This document shows positions 8,359-15,727 of a DNA stretch of 64,000 nucleotides, in pieces. Source of the DNA: G965216695 sp965216695. GTDB lineage: Bacteria > Pseudomonadota > Gammaproteobacteria > Pseudomonadales > Azotimanducaceae. How positions within the stretch are numbered: the stretch's first letter is position 1; every line of letters begins with the position of its first letter. Where the stretch lies: contig OZ244212.1 of the NCBI GenBank assembly GCA_965216695.1, forward strand, positions 4,588,001-4,652,000. Reading direction: 5' to 3'. The notes below the pieces were generated by a model, which saw nothing but the letters and a program-made list of their open reading frames with translations, did no database searches and was not told where the DNA came from. The position numbers were made by a program, and so were the translations under genes.

Positions 8359-9570
8359 CTAGTTCGTTTTAACAGGTAGCGTCTGCAATCCCCAGATTCC
8401 TGGGAAGGGTCTCCAAGTTGGCTCGCCATTGCGAGTCAAATTCGGCATACGAGCGGCGATCAACGGCAGCGCTACTTCAATCTGAACGCGGGCAATATGC
8501 TGGCCGAGGCAATTGTGGATGCCGCGCCCAAAGGCGAAGTGGCGTTGCTCCGGTTTTCTTGCGGGGTCGAACGTTGCGGCATTGCTGAAAACAGATGAAT
8601 CATGACCCGCCAGTGGGGTTGGAAAGATCAACATGGTACCGGCTGGAATCGTGACGTTCTTGTGTGTCAGGTCTTCTCTTGGGATTCGGTAAGTCGTGAC
8701 GACACTGCTATAGCGTAACATTTCGTTCAGGACAGCCTTGCCGAAGGTGTTATCGGATTGCAGTCTTGCCCAATCGTCCGGGCGGTCGAGCATCAGGTTG
8801 GTGATGACGTTGAGTGCATTTTTGGAGGTGTCATAGCCACCGCCAAACAAAAGGATGATCAGATCGTAGAGCTCTTCTCGTGTCAGACCGTTTTCCGCGT
8901 GAGTTGCATCCAGCAGCTGATCCAATAGGTCTTTTTCTTTATCCACGGATTTTGAATTAGCTTCACGCTCCTTAAAGAGTTCATCAACAAAGCCCCACAT
9001 AAATATGTAGGCCGCCTCCAATGAAGGCAGAATGCGTGGATCAAGGCTGAAACCGTTACCCATCGCTTCCAGGGAATCTTTAATCCTTGGCACGTCATCA
9101 GGATTGGCGCCAATCAAACGGCACATCACTCGAATCGGGAAGTTGGAAGAAAAGTCGTTGAAGTCGAATTCTTCTTTCACTGCCCACTCGTCGAGCAAGA
9201 CGTTTACGGTCTCTTCCATAATGGGCCGATGGGCTTCAGCGCTGCGGGGCGTGAATGTCATGGCAATCAAATCGCGAATACGACGGTGATCATTCCCACT
9301 CATAGCAAGAAGAAAGCGGTTGTTCCATTTGCCCCATCGAGTTTCACCGGCGCCCATCAACTCTGTAACGGCTTTGTTGGGGGTATCCAGCTTGTGGTCC
9401 ATGCTGAGAATATCGCGCATGTCTTCGAAATTGAGGACCATGTAGCCAGCCGGCGTTTGGGCCAACCAGTGTTGCTTGAGCGCGGCTTCATACGGAGGAA
9501 AGGGGTTGTCCGCAAAAGCTTGGTCGGTGATATCGATTTGTGGCAGCGTGAGTTCGGTGACAAGGGTCAT
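8359..9570 (-). CDS. Cytochrome P450
   Basis: A 403-residue soluble P450. ATG at 9570 is preferred over an in-frame TTG at 9582 because GGAG precedes it and the resulting N-terminus, MTLVTELTLPQIDITDQAF, parallels the paralogue at 4230-5444. Motifs: I-helix GGGYDTSKNA, ExxR as EMLR, haem loop FGRGIHNCLG with cysteine near residue 354. The I-helix has Ser in place of the second Thr, a tolerated change. The similarity between this and the 4230 gene, in start sequence, length and I-helix (G-DT-KN), suggests a duplication followed by specialisation. It is transcribed away from a promoter gap with an operator-like motif at 9627-9648. Confidence 0.93.
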   Translation of the reverse strand: MTLVTELTLPQIDITDQAFADNPFPPYEAALKQHWLAQTPAGYMVLNFEDMRDILSMDHKLDTPNKAVTELMGAGETRWGKWNNRFLLAMSGNDHRRIRDLIAMTFTPRSAEAHRPIMEETVNVLLDEWAVKEEFDFNDFSSNFPIRVMCRLIGANPDDVPRIKDSLEAMGNGFSLDPRILPSLEAAYIFMWGFVDELFKEREANSKSVDKEKDLLDQLLDATHAENGLTREELYDLIILLFGGGYDTSKNALNVITNLMLDRPDDWARLQSDNTFGKAVLNEMLRYSSVVTTYRIPREDLTHKNVTIPAGTMLIFPTPLAGHDSSVFSNAATFDPARKPEQRHFAFGRGIHNCLGQHIARVQIEVALPLIAARMPNLTRNGEPTWRPFPGIWGLQTLPVKTN

Positions 9571-9626
9571 GGGCGACTCCAACTATCAAAACTAGTCAGG
9601 CGCACGAACATAGCAAACCACTGTGA

Positions 9627-9648
9627 AATAATCTATCATTTAGTTAAT
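9627..9648. promoter_or_regulatory. Cluster operator motif, copy 4
   Basis: AATAATCT-N6-TAGTTAAT matches 12 of 16 positions of the shared motif. It lies between the leftward P450 start (9570) and the rightward SDR remnant and SRPBCC operon (from 9681). Confidence 0.45.
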
Positions 9649-9680
9649 TAACAAAAGTCGACTAAAGAGGGGCGGCTGAC

Positions 9681-9854
9681 ATGCGGGAAGCGCAGTACCC
9701 GGAAATGCATGCCGCAGTTGAAGAATCAAATCCAGCAGGCCGATACACGCAGCCCAGTGAGATCGCGGATGCGATCCTGTTCTTAGTATCGGAGCGGTCA
9801 AGCTATATGGTGGGGCAGTCCATAAACGTGGATGGTGGCGCCACGGTACCCTGA
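9681..9854 (+). pseudogene. C-terminal remnant of a short-chain dehydrogenase
   Basis: A 57-codon frame from ATG to TGA encodes only the end of an SDR: PAGRYTQPSEIADAILFL (about residues 19-36) and GQSINVDGGATVP at the terminus, which match the conserved C-terminal part of classical SDRs. The Rossmann nucleotide-binding half and the catalytic Ser-Tyr-Lys are missing, so it cannot be a working dehydrogenase. An in-frame stop lies 18 bases upstream of the ATG. It is placed between the promoter gap and the SRPBCC gene, 27 bases before the latter, so it is probably still transcribed. It is best read as the scar of a deletion that joined a new promoter to the downstream operon. Confidence 0.8.
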
Positions 9855-9881
9855 GGTTAATGGTAAGAGGAGAAAGTAGCG

Positions 9882-10355
9882 ATGGGATTTAATCGCGCAA
9901 GAATTTTTAATCAAGAAATCGTCAAAGCCCCAGCTGAACAAGCCTGGGACATATTGACTGATTGGCATCGGGTTGAACGGATGAGAACCGATGAATCCGC
10001 ATCAGGTTCTTTTGCGGTCAGCAAGGTTGAACTGGAAGGCGAGGAAGGTAAAACCCCTAGAACCCGAGTGTTTTATTTCAATGATGAAAGAATGGGTATC
10101 GTTCGAGAGACCCTGTTTCACCAGGATGATGAAACCATGCACTTTTATTACAACATCGAGGGTGTAGGTCCTGCGGGTGTACGTAATTATCTGGCGACTA
10201 CGGATGTGGATCCGATTTCCGACTCCGCGTGTCAGGTCACGATCACAGCCAGATTCGATCTGCCGGATGATCTCAATATGAACGCTGCCAAGTCCGTTAT
10301 CAATGCGGCTCACCTGGGTGTCATTAAGGGCTTAAGGGTTAATCTCGAGAAATGA
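9882..10355 (+). CDS. SRPBCC (START-like) ligand-binding protein
   Basis: This 157-residue protein begins with the pattern typical of SRPBCC helix-grip proteins (RIFNQEIVKAPAEQAWDILTD: a first strand followed by a xxAPxExxWDxLxD helix) and ends with a long amphipathic helix. The fold encloses a hydrophobic cavity; members include polyketide cyclases/aromatases, hydroxylase accessory components and lipid carriers. No catalytic residue can be named. AGAGGAG gives a strong ribosome binding site. The stop overlaps the ATG of the enoyl-CoA hydratase gene (ATGA at 10352), so the two are translationally coupled. A role in holding or cyclising a hydrophobic intermediate is inferred. Confidence 0.75.
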   Translation: MGFNRARIFNQEIVKAPAEQAWDILTDWHRVERMRTDESASGSFAVSKVELEGEEGKTPRTRVFYFNDERMGIVRETLFHQDDETMHFYYNIEGVGPAGVRNYLATTDVDPISDSACQVTITARFDLPDDLNMNAAKSVINAAHLGVIKGLRVNLEK

Positions 10356-11143
10356 GCGACGCATACGAATCGAGCGAAACCATTGGTGTTGAAAAGCAAG
10401 GTTCGATTCTCGCGGTAACGATCAAACGGGTGAGCAAGGGTAATTCGCTTTCGCCTGTTGAGCATGAATTGCTCCATAATACATGGACACGATTCGAAAC
10501 GGATAGCTCAGTCCGGGTTGGGCTCCTTTGTGCCGAGGGTGATCGAATTTTCTGTTCGGGCAATGATTTGGGTTATGCGTCTTACGGCAAAGGTTTTGCC
10601 ATACCCACAACAGGTCTCGGTGGTCTGACCAGTAACTTTGCACGCGAGAAACCGATCATCGCAGTGATCAATGGTGCTGCAGTCGGTGGCGGGTTTGAGA
10701 TCGCGATCGCTTGTGATCTGGTTGTTGCAGCCACGCACGCGACGTTTGGTTTGCCGGAAGTCAAAGCAGGGACCTATGCAGGTGCGGGCGGTCTAACGCG
10801 CCTGCCAGGTTTGATTGGCGATAAACTGGCAACTGAAATGATTCTGACGGGTCAGGCGATTTCTGCCGAACGCGCCTATGAGCTTGGGCTGGTGAACCGT
10901 GTAGTCGAAAAAGAAAGCCTTATAGCTGAAGCGGAACGCCTGGCCGGTCTCATCATTGCCAACTCACCGGTCGCGAGTGCAATCAGCAAACGAATCATGA
11001 ACCAGACTCGTAACATGACCGATCTTGCTGAGGCGCAGAAGATCAGTGACAGGTGGGGCAAAGAGGTAATTGGCAGTAAAGATTTCAAGGAAGGTGTCAG
11101 CGCCTTTCTTGAGAAGAGAAAACCGGAGTGGCTTGGGGAATAG
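10352..11143 (+). CDS. Enoyl-CoA hydratase/isomerase (crotonase family)
   Basis: A 263-residue crotonase-fold protein. The oxyanion-hole segment FCSGNDLG lies near residue 68, and the catalytic block NGAAVGGGFEIAIACDLV followed by FGLPEVKAG retains both acidic positions used by hydratases (Glu in GGGFE and Glu in LPE). It should add water to, or isomerise, an enoyl-CoA in the cytoplasm, consistent with the acyl-CoA ligase at 19146 feeding CoA esters into the pathway. It overlaps the SRPBCC gene by four bases. Its exact substrate cannot be predicted; ring-hydrolysing crotonases share the same motifs. Confidence 0.88.
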   Translation: MSDAYESSETIGVEKQGSILAVTIKRVSKGNSLSPVEHELLHNTWTRFETDSSVRVGLLCAEGDRIFCSGNDLGYASYGKGFAIPTTGLGGLTSNFAREKPIIAVINGAAVGGGFEIAIACDLVVAATHATFGLPEVKAGTYAGAGGLTRLPGLIGDKLATEMILTGQAISAERAYELGLVNRVVEKESLIAEAERLAGLIIANSPVASAISKRIMNQTRNMTDLAEAQKISDRWGKEVIGSKDFKEGVSAFLEKRKPEWLGE

Positions 11144-11170
11144 TTTGTGGTTCCCTTATGCGTGCTCTAG

Positions 11171-11192
11171 TAGAATAAATCGTTGGATTAAT
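11171..11192. promoter_or_regulatory. Possible cluster operator, one half-site only
   Basis: GGATTAAT (11185-11192) matches 7 of 8 bases of the right half of the cluster motif, but the left half is poor (4 of 8). It lies 18 bases before the GTG start of the second TetR gene, a plausible place for autoregulation. Weak on its own. Confidence 0.3.
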
Positions 11193-11209
11193 TCCTAAGG
11201 AATTGCCCT

Positions 11210-11848
11210 GTGGCTGCAAAGAAAAAGAAAAAGGCGAAAGAACTCGGCCGACCTGCGGATACGGATAGCGAACAAACCCGGCTCAGTATTCTTCGAGCTG
11301 CGGAGTATTGTTTCGCAATGCGGGGGTTCAAGAACACGTCCAATCGGGATGTGGCAGATCGAGCAGGAGTCACGGCAGCCACCATTTATTACTACTTCAA
11401 GAATAAGAGCGATCTCTTCGTGTCGGTCAACCGTGAAGTACAGGGGAAGGTGATCGCAGGTGTTCGTGAGGTGGTGGACGAAGCTGAAACATTGGTGGAT
11501 GGGCTGGTCGCAATCGCCAATGTTTTTCTGGATGTTCACAAGGATGACCCCAACATCGCCAAATTCAATGCGGTGGTCCGCCAGGAAGCCATGCGCAATC
11601 CCGAACTATCCGATGTGCTGGAAGATCAGCCCTGGCGCGATATCTTCCGTGAATTGGCGGAACTCGGTAAAAAAACGGGTGAGCTGGACCCGAAGAAAGA
11701 TCGCGAGCTACGGGCGGTTCTATCGCTGGTCAACTTTGGCATCAGCCACCACGCCAGTGAATCATCTATGGCTGCGCATGAAGAATGTATCAGAGGCGTT
11801 ATTGATCTCTTCAGGGGAAATCTGCTTAAACCACCCCGCAAGAAGTAA
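11210..11848 (+). CDS. TetR-family transcriptional regulator, paralogue of the one at 2587
   Basis: The 212-residue protein starts with a Lys-rich tail, then the TetR helix-turn-helix TRLSILRAAEYCFAMRGF ... ADRAGVTAATIYYYFKNK. The recognition-helix residues TAATIYYYFKNK are identical to those of the regulator at 2587-3213, and the ligand domain is recognisably homologous, including a shared IAKFNAV, EA-RNP and NFG. Identical recognition helices predict the same operator, which fits the shared 22-bp motif. GTG at 11210 is the likely start, with TAAGGA eight bases before it. It sits inside the rightward gene run between the hydratase and SnoaL-like genes. Differences in the ligand domain may let two inducers act on one regulon. 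Confidence 0.92.
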   Translation: MAAKKKKKAKELGRPADTDSEQTRLSILRAAEYCFAMRGFKNTSNRDVADRAGVTAATIYYYFKNKSDLFVSVNREVQGKVIAGVREVVDEAETLVDGLVAIANVFLDVHKDDPNIAKFNAVVRQEAMRNPELSDVLEDQPWRDIFRELAELGKKTGELDPKKDRELRAVLSLVNFGISHHASESSMAAHEECIRGVIDLFRGNLLKPPRKK

Positions 11849-11888
11849 TCTGGGTTTACCGTCTCACTTGATCAGTTTCGTTCCAGTA

Positions 11889-11910
11889 GATATTCTATTA
11901 ATTGATTAAT
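11889..11910. promoter_or_regulatory. Cluster operator motif, one perfect half
   Basis: TGATTAAT at 11903-11910 is a perfect right half of the cluster motif; the left half (GATATTCT) is degenerate. The local sequence ATTAATTGATTAAT (11897-11910) is itself a short repeat of the half-site. It ends 14 bases before the SnoaL-like start codon. Confidence 0.4.
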
Positions 11911-11924
11911 TATCGGAGAAGTCG

Positions 11925-12419
11925 ATGGGTGTTTACTTTGAGGAAATAGCCGCCAAAGTAGAAATTCAAGAAACGCTCGCCAGGTATGCGCGCGGCATTG
12001 ACCGACACGATATTGAGCTGGCGAAGAGTGCCTATCACGAAGACGGTTACGATGAACATGGACCGATCAAAGGTAATGCGTACGAAGTGATGGACAAAGT
12101 GGGCGAAAACCTGGCCACGGTTTTCGCCTCGCAACATCTGCTTTCCAACGTTCTGATCGAATTGAATGGCGACAAAGCCAACGTGGAGTCGTGTTTTTTT
12201 TCACTCCACATTCCGGAAGGAAACAAGAAGATCGAATACACCTGGGGTAGGTATCTCGATGTGTTCGAAAAGCGAAACGCTGATTGGAAAATCGCGCATC
12301 GCCGTGTCTTGGTAGATTTCGCAGAAGTCCACGACAGAAACATCTGGCACGGTGAAGAGTATTTCGTGCGTGGCACGCGTAACAAACAGGACCCAAGTTA
12401 CGCGCTGTTCGAAGGTTAG
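11925..12419 (+). CDS. SnoaL-like (NTF2-fold) protein
   Basis: A 164-residue protein with the opening helix IQETLARYARGIDRHD typical of SnoaL/NTF2-fold enzymes, where the Tyr and Asp of this helix and a His further on (here SQHLLSN near residue 70) form the active site in characterised relatives such as the bile-acid dehydratase BaiE and ketosteroid isomerases. It could dehydrate, isomerise or cyclise a cyclic intermediate. CGGAGAAG precedes the ATG, and an operator-like half-site lies just upstream. It is followed after five bases by the Old-Yellow-Enzyme gene, so the two form an operon. Which reaction it performs cannot be fixed from sequence. Confidence 0.75.
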   Translation: MGVYFEEIAAKVEIQETLARYARGIDRHDIELAKSAYHEDGYDEHGPIKGNAYEVMDKVGENLATVFASQHLLSNVLIELNGDKANVESCFFSLHIPEGNKKIEYTWGRYLDVFEKRNADWKIAHRRVLVDFAEVHDRNIWHGEEYFVRGTRNKQDPSYALFEG

Positions 12420-12424
12420 TAGTC

Positions 12425-14494
12425 GTGACTGCTTACCCTAACGCCCTCTCCGAATTTCAGATGGGCAGCGTCACGCTGCCGAATCGCATTGTCCGCACGG
12501 CTCACGTCACCATGCTCGGCCTGGACGCTCCGAACGGCATGAGCGAACGGCTCATTGCCTATCATGAAGCGCGAGCCCGAGGAGGTGTAGGCCTTTCTAT
12601 TCTGGAGATTTGTTCCGGACATCCCTCGAGTCCGGCGACTCTGAACGCGTTTAATCCAGCGTTACTGGATGGGTACAAGCAATTGGTAGAGCGGATTCAG
12701 CCGCATGGTATGAAGCTCTTCCAGCAGATCTGGCACGGTGGGCATAACACTTTGCCGCTGGGTGGTGGCGCGCCGTGGTCGGCGTCAGACATTGCCGGTC
12801 CTACCATCGGCGTGCCTGCGCGACCCATGACGCCTGCCATGATTAGCGAGGCCATTGAAGGATATGTACTCGCAGCCCGGGTGGCCCAATCGGGAGGATT
12901 GGACGGTGTTGAGGTGCACGGTTCACATGGCTATTTGATACAACAGTTCCTGTCACCCATCACCAATCGCCGTGAAGATGACTACGGTGGTTCGTTTGAA
13001 AACCGGATGCGTTTTCTCATCGAAGTACTGACCGCAGTTCGTAGCGAGGTTGGCAGTGACTTCCCTGTTGGTGTCAGGGTTGGCCCAGACATGGCCCAAG
13101 GTGGGTTTGGTGTCGAAGATTGCATCCGATTGGTGAAGGCACTGGATGATCGGAGCCTCGCTGACTTTGTCGATATCTCCCAAGGTAGCTATTTTGTGCT
13201 GCCAAAAATCATTGGTGCCATGCACGAGCCGACCGGCTACATGATGGCGCAAAGCGGCCCGATCGCGGCTGCGACAATAAAACCGACTATTGTTACAGGC
13301 CGGTTTAGAACACTTGAAGAAGCAGAACAGGTCATACGTAATGGGGAAGCGGATTGCGTCAGCATGGTGCGCGCCACCATTGCTGATCCTGACCTGGTGA
13401 GAAAAACCATCGAAGGTGAGGTAACCGATGTGCGCCCCTGCATTGCGTGCAATCAGACTTGCATCGGCAACCAGACCGGCAAAAAATTCGCCCTGGGCTG
13501 TACGGTAAACCCAGCAGTCGGACATGAAGGCAAGCGCGCCGAACAGCTCTTTGTCAAAGTTGATGAAGCGAAAAATGTTCTCATCGTTGGCGGTGGCCCG
13601 GCAGGCATGGAAGCGGCCAGAACCGCAGCGCTCAGGGGTCATAGAGTGACCCTCTGTGAAGCCGACAAAGATCTCGGCGGCAAGCTGCGCATGGCAAAAC
13701 GCGCGCCGTTCAGAGTGACCATCGGTGATGTCGCTACTTGGCTCGAGTCAGAAATCTACCGGTTGGGCGTTGATATCAATCTGAATACTTACTTGGGTGC
13801 TGAAGATATCGCCGCTTATGAACCTGATGCTGTTGTCGTTGCCACAGGCACGATGCCCCGTTATGACGGTTTTCACTTTGGTGAACCGGGTATGCCGCTC
13901 GCCCAGGGCAACCGACTGCCTCTGACAACGTTTGACGTGTTTGCCCAAGCGCCAAATCGTGCCGATGGCCCTTTTGTCGTGGAGGATGATATCGGCCACT
14001 ACGAAGGCATTGCGGTGGCAGAGTTCCTGTTGCAGGCCGGCTGTGAGGTAATTTTTGTCACCCGGCATCCGTCTCTTGCGCCCTTAATGGAACCTGCGTT
14101 TTCAGCGGAACCAGCGCTAAAGCGTATGTCCGCTAACGAAAGATTTCGGATCCATACTCGCTCGAGCGTTGCAAATACGGCTACGGGCATTGCGATCAAC
14201 ACGCCTGACGGCGGTCAGATAGTTGTAGGTGATGGCTCGCTGGTTCTGGTGACCCTCGAATCCCCCAGCTATGAATTGTTGGAGAGTCTGGAACAACAAG
14301 GCACCGCTTGCCAGATCATCGGCGATGCACGGAGCCCACGGTTTCTGGAAACAGCAATACTGATTGAGCAACATTTCTTCTGTAAATTTCGGCTATCCCT
14401 CGACGGCTGCCTGATTCTGGAACGACAGATACCGTTTGTCGGCGGTCTGCCAATCTTCCGCAATCTCCATCAACACAGCGCTCACCAAACGTAA
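12425..14494 (+). CDS. Old-Yellow-Enzyme / 2,4-dienoyl-CoA reductase-like flavoprotein, 3' end replaced by an insertion sequence
   Basis: Three domains are visible: an FMN TIM barrel (about 1-330, with HGSHGYLIQQFLSP and NRREDDYGG), a [4Fe-4S] cluster motif C-x2-C-x3-C-x11-C near 339-357 (CIACNQTC), and an FAD/NAD(P) Rossmann domain from about 383 (VLIVGGGPAGMEAA). This is the architecture of FadH-type dienoyl-CoA and enone reductases. The native frame runs to codon 646 (ending TAIL). There an IS256-type element begins, and the last 43 residues as read are IS-encoded. Past the element the original ending continues as EGRLAGMKL and a stop at 15718-15720, so the ancestral protein was 655 residues. 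The enzyme may still fold, since only nine terminal residues are lost. GTG start. Confidence 0.88.
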   Translation: MTAYPNALSEFQMGSVTLPNRIVRTAHVTMLGLDAPNGMSERLIAYHEARARGGVGLSILEICSGHPSSPATLNAFNPALLDGYKQLVERIQPHGMKLFQQIWHGGHNTLPLGGGAPWSASDIAGPTIGVPARPMTPAMISEAIEGYVLAARVAQSGGLDGVEVHGSHGYLIQQFLSPITNRREDDYGGSFENRMRFLIEVLTAVRSEVGSDFPVGVRVGPDMAQGGFGVEDCIRLVKALDDRSLADFVDISQGSYFVLPKIIGAMHEPTGYMMAQSGPIAAATIKPTIVTGRFRTLEEAEQVIRNGEADCVSMVRATIADPDLVRKTIEGEVTDVRPCIACNQTCIGNQTGKKFALGCTVNPAVGHEGKRAEQLFVKVDEAKNVLIVGGGPAGMEAARTAALRGHRVTLCEADKDLGGKLRMAKRAPFRVTIGDVATWLESEIYRLGVDINLNTYLGAEDIAAYEPDAVVVATGTMPRYDGFHFGEPGMPLAQGNRLPLTTFDVFAQAPNRADGPFVVEDDIGHYEGIAVAEFLLQAGCEVIFVTRHPSLAPLMEPAFSAEPALKRMSANERFRIHTRSSVANTATGIAINTPDGGQIVVGDGSLVLVTLESPSYELLESLEQQGTACQIIGDARSPRFLETAILIEQHFFCKFRLSLDGCLILERQIPFVGGLPIFRNLHQHSAHQT
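14354..14361 (+). repeat. 8-bp target-site duplication, left copy
   Basis: GCAATACT immediately precedes the left end of the insertion element and is repeated at 15682-15689 immediately after its right end. Eight bases is a normal duplication length for the IS256 family. Confidence 0.85.
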
Positions 14495-15681
14495 ACAAGA
14501 CGCCTCATTCGGGAATAGCCGCGCTACGCGCGTGCGCCGTCGGATCTCTTCGTTCAGCCGTTCGATCAGATTCGTCGTTCTCAGGCGCCGCCGGTGATTT
14601 GATGGCAGACTGAACACCGTAAAACCTTCTGGCAAATTCTCTTCGGCCCACGCCGCCAGTTGCGGCGCCTTCGTCTCATGTTTCTTGATCAGCTTTTCCA
14701 GCAAACGATTGGCCTCATCCAGATCCGGTGCATTGAAGATGGCACGGATATCCGCAGCCACCTGACTCCGCATGGCCTGCGTCGGCACATACTGCCCGGC
14801 ATTCTGCTGCAAATGAAATTGGCAACGCTGCCAGGGGACGCTCGGAAATACCGCTTGTCGAGCCGCTTTGAGCCCTTCATGCGCGTCGCTCACGATCAGC
14901 TGGACACCGTGCAGGCCGCGGTCTTTCAGCTCCGTAAGAAACGCTCGCCAGTGCACTTCGGCTTCAGACAGTGAAACCGAACAACCGAGAACGTCTCTGT
15001 GGCCGTCTGCACCGACACCACAGGCAATCAACACGGCCGCGTCGAGTACTTGGCCACCTTGGCGCACCTTCTCATATCGTGCGTCCAGCACAATGTATCG
15101 ATAACTGCCTAACTGTCGCTCCCGCCACGCCATCAGCATCTCGTCGAGTTCTTGCGCTGCTCGAGAGACTTGGGCAGAGCTCACCTCCATCCCGCAGAGT
15201 TCTTCAACGATCTTCTTTACGCGCCGGGTTGAGACCCCTTGCACGTACATCTCAGCGATCGACAGCAGCAACGCGCGTTCCGAGCGCAGGCCTTTCTCCA
15301 GGCTTTGCGGGTAGAACTCGCAATCCCGGGTTTGCGGCACTTTCAGTGGCAACTCGCCCAATCGGGTCTTAACGGTCTTGCCCTTAAACCCGTTGGCGTA
15401 GCCCGCCCTGGCCGCGCTGCGCTCGTAGGGCGCCGCGCCCAGGTACTCGCTTCGTTCGGCAACCATCGCCGCGTTCATCAACACCGTCACCGCGTCGGCC
15501 AGTCCGTCGAAGCCATGGTCTTTCAGCAATTCCAATGCGTCGCCAATCGATCTATTCTCTGCTCGCTGAGCCATTTCTGTTTCCTCTCGTTTGCAAACAC
15601 CACATTCGCTTTCGAAAGGATAACCGGATGGCTCAGCTCTTTTGAGCCTTCAGCAATTTACAGAAAATACGTTACACCACC
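14362..15681 (-). mobile_element. IS256-family insertion sequence, 1320 bp, apparently complete
   Basis: Boundaries are set by the 8-bp duplication GCAATACT on both sides. The terminal inverted repeats (14362-14388 and the complement of 15655-15681) agree at 20 of 27 positions, including the perfect core TTCTGTAAATT. One transposase gene fills the element on the minus strand. Element, repeats and duplication are all intact, so insertion is probably recent and the element may be mobile. It lies in the last codons of the flavoprotein gene and before the convergent Rieske gene (stop at 15728). Confidence 0.9.
14393..15574 (-). CDS. IS256-family (Mutator-type) transposase
   Basis: A 393-residue DDE transposase. 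The three acidic residues sit in recognisable blocks: IVLDARYEKV near residue 160, LIVSDAHEGLKAA near 227 and ERLNEEIRRRTRVARLFPNE near 340, a spacing typical of IS256 enzymes. The N-terminal part has the family's GLGELPLKVPQTR-like segment (TRLGELPLKVPQTRD). AGAGGAAA precedes the ATG. The frame is uninterrupted and of normal length, so the enzyme is probably active. Transcription is opposite to the flavoprotein gene it interrupts. Confidence 0.95.
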   Translation of the reverse strand: MAQRAENRSIGDALELLKDHGFDGLADAVTVLMNAAMVAERSEYLGAAPYERSAARAGYANGFKGKTVKTRLGELPLKVPQTRDCEFYPQSLEKGLRSERALLLSIAEMYVQGVSTRRVKKIVEELCGMEVSSAQVSRAAQELDEMLMAWRERQLGSYRYIVLDARYEKVRQGGQVLDAAVLIACGVGADGHRDVLGCSVSLSEAEVHWRAFLTELKDRGLHGVQLIVSDAHEGLKAARQAVFPSVPWQRCQFHLQQNAGQYVPTQAMRSQVAADIRAIFNAPDLDEANRLLEKLIKKHETKAPQLAAWAEENLPEGFTVFSLPSNHRRRLRTTNLIERLNEEIRRRTRVARLFPNEASCLRLVSAVLMEIAEDWQTADKRYLSFQNQAAVEG

Positions 15682-15720
15682 GCAATACTCGAAGGGCGTC
15701 TCGCTGGGATGAAGCTCTGA
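15682..15720 (+). pseudogene. Severed 3' end of the Old-Yellow-Enzyme-like gene
   Basis: Starting with the right copy of the 8-bp duplication (15682-15689), the frame GCA ATA CTC continues as AILEGRLAGMKL followed by TGA at 15718-15720. Joined to the left part at codon 644 it restores the usual C-terminus of this enzyme family. It proves that the insertion happened within a once-intact gene. Confidence 0.88.
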
Positions 15721-15727
15721 AGAACGA

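Noticed and set aside
14378..15665. Insertion-element boundaries at the TTCTGTAAATT cores
   Set aside because: No target duplication flanks those positions; extending outwards gives matching ends and a perfect 8-bp duplication at 14362 and 15681.
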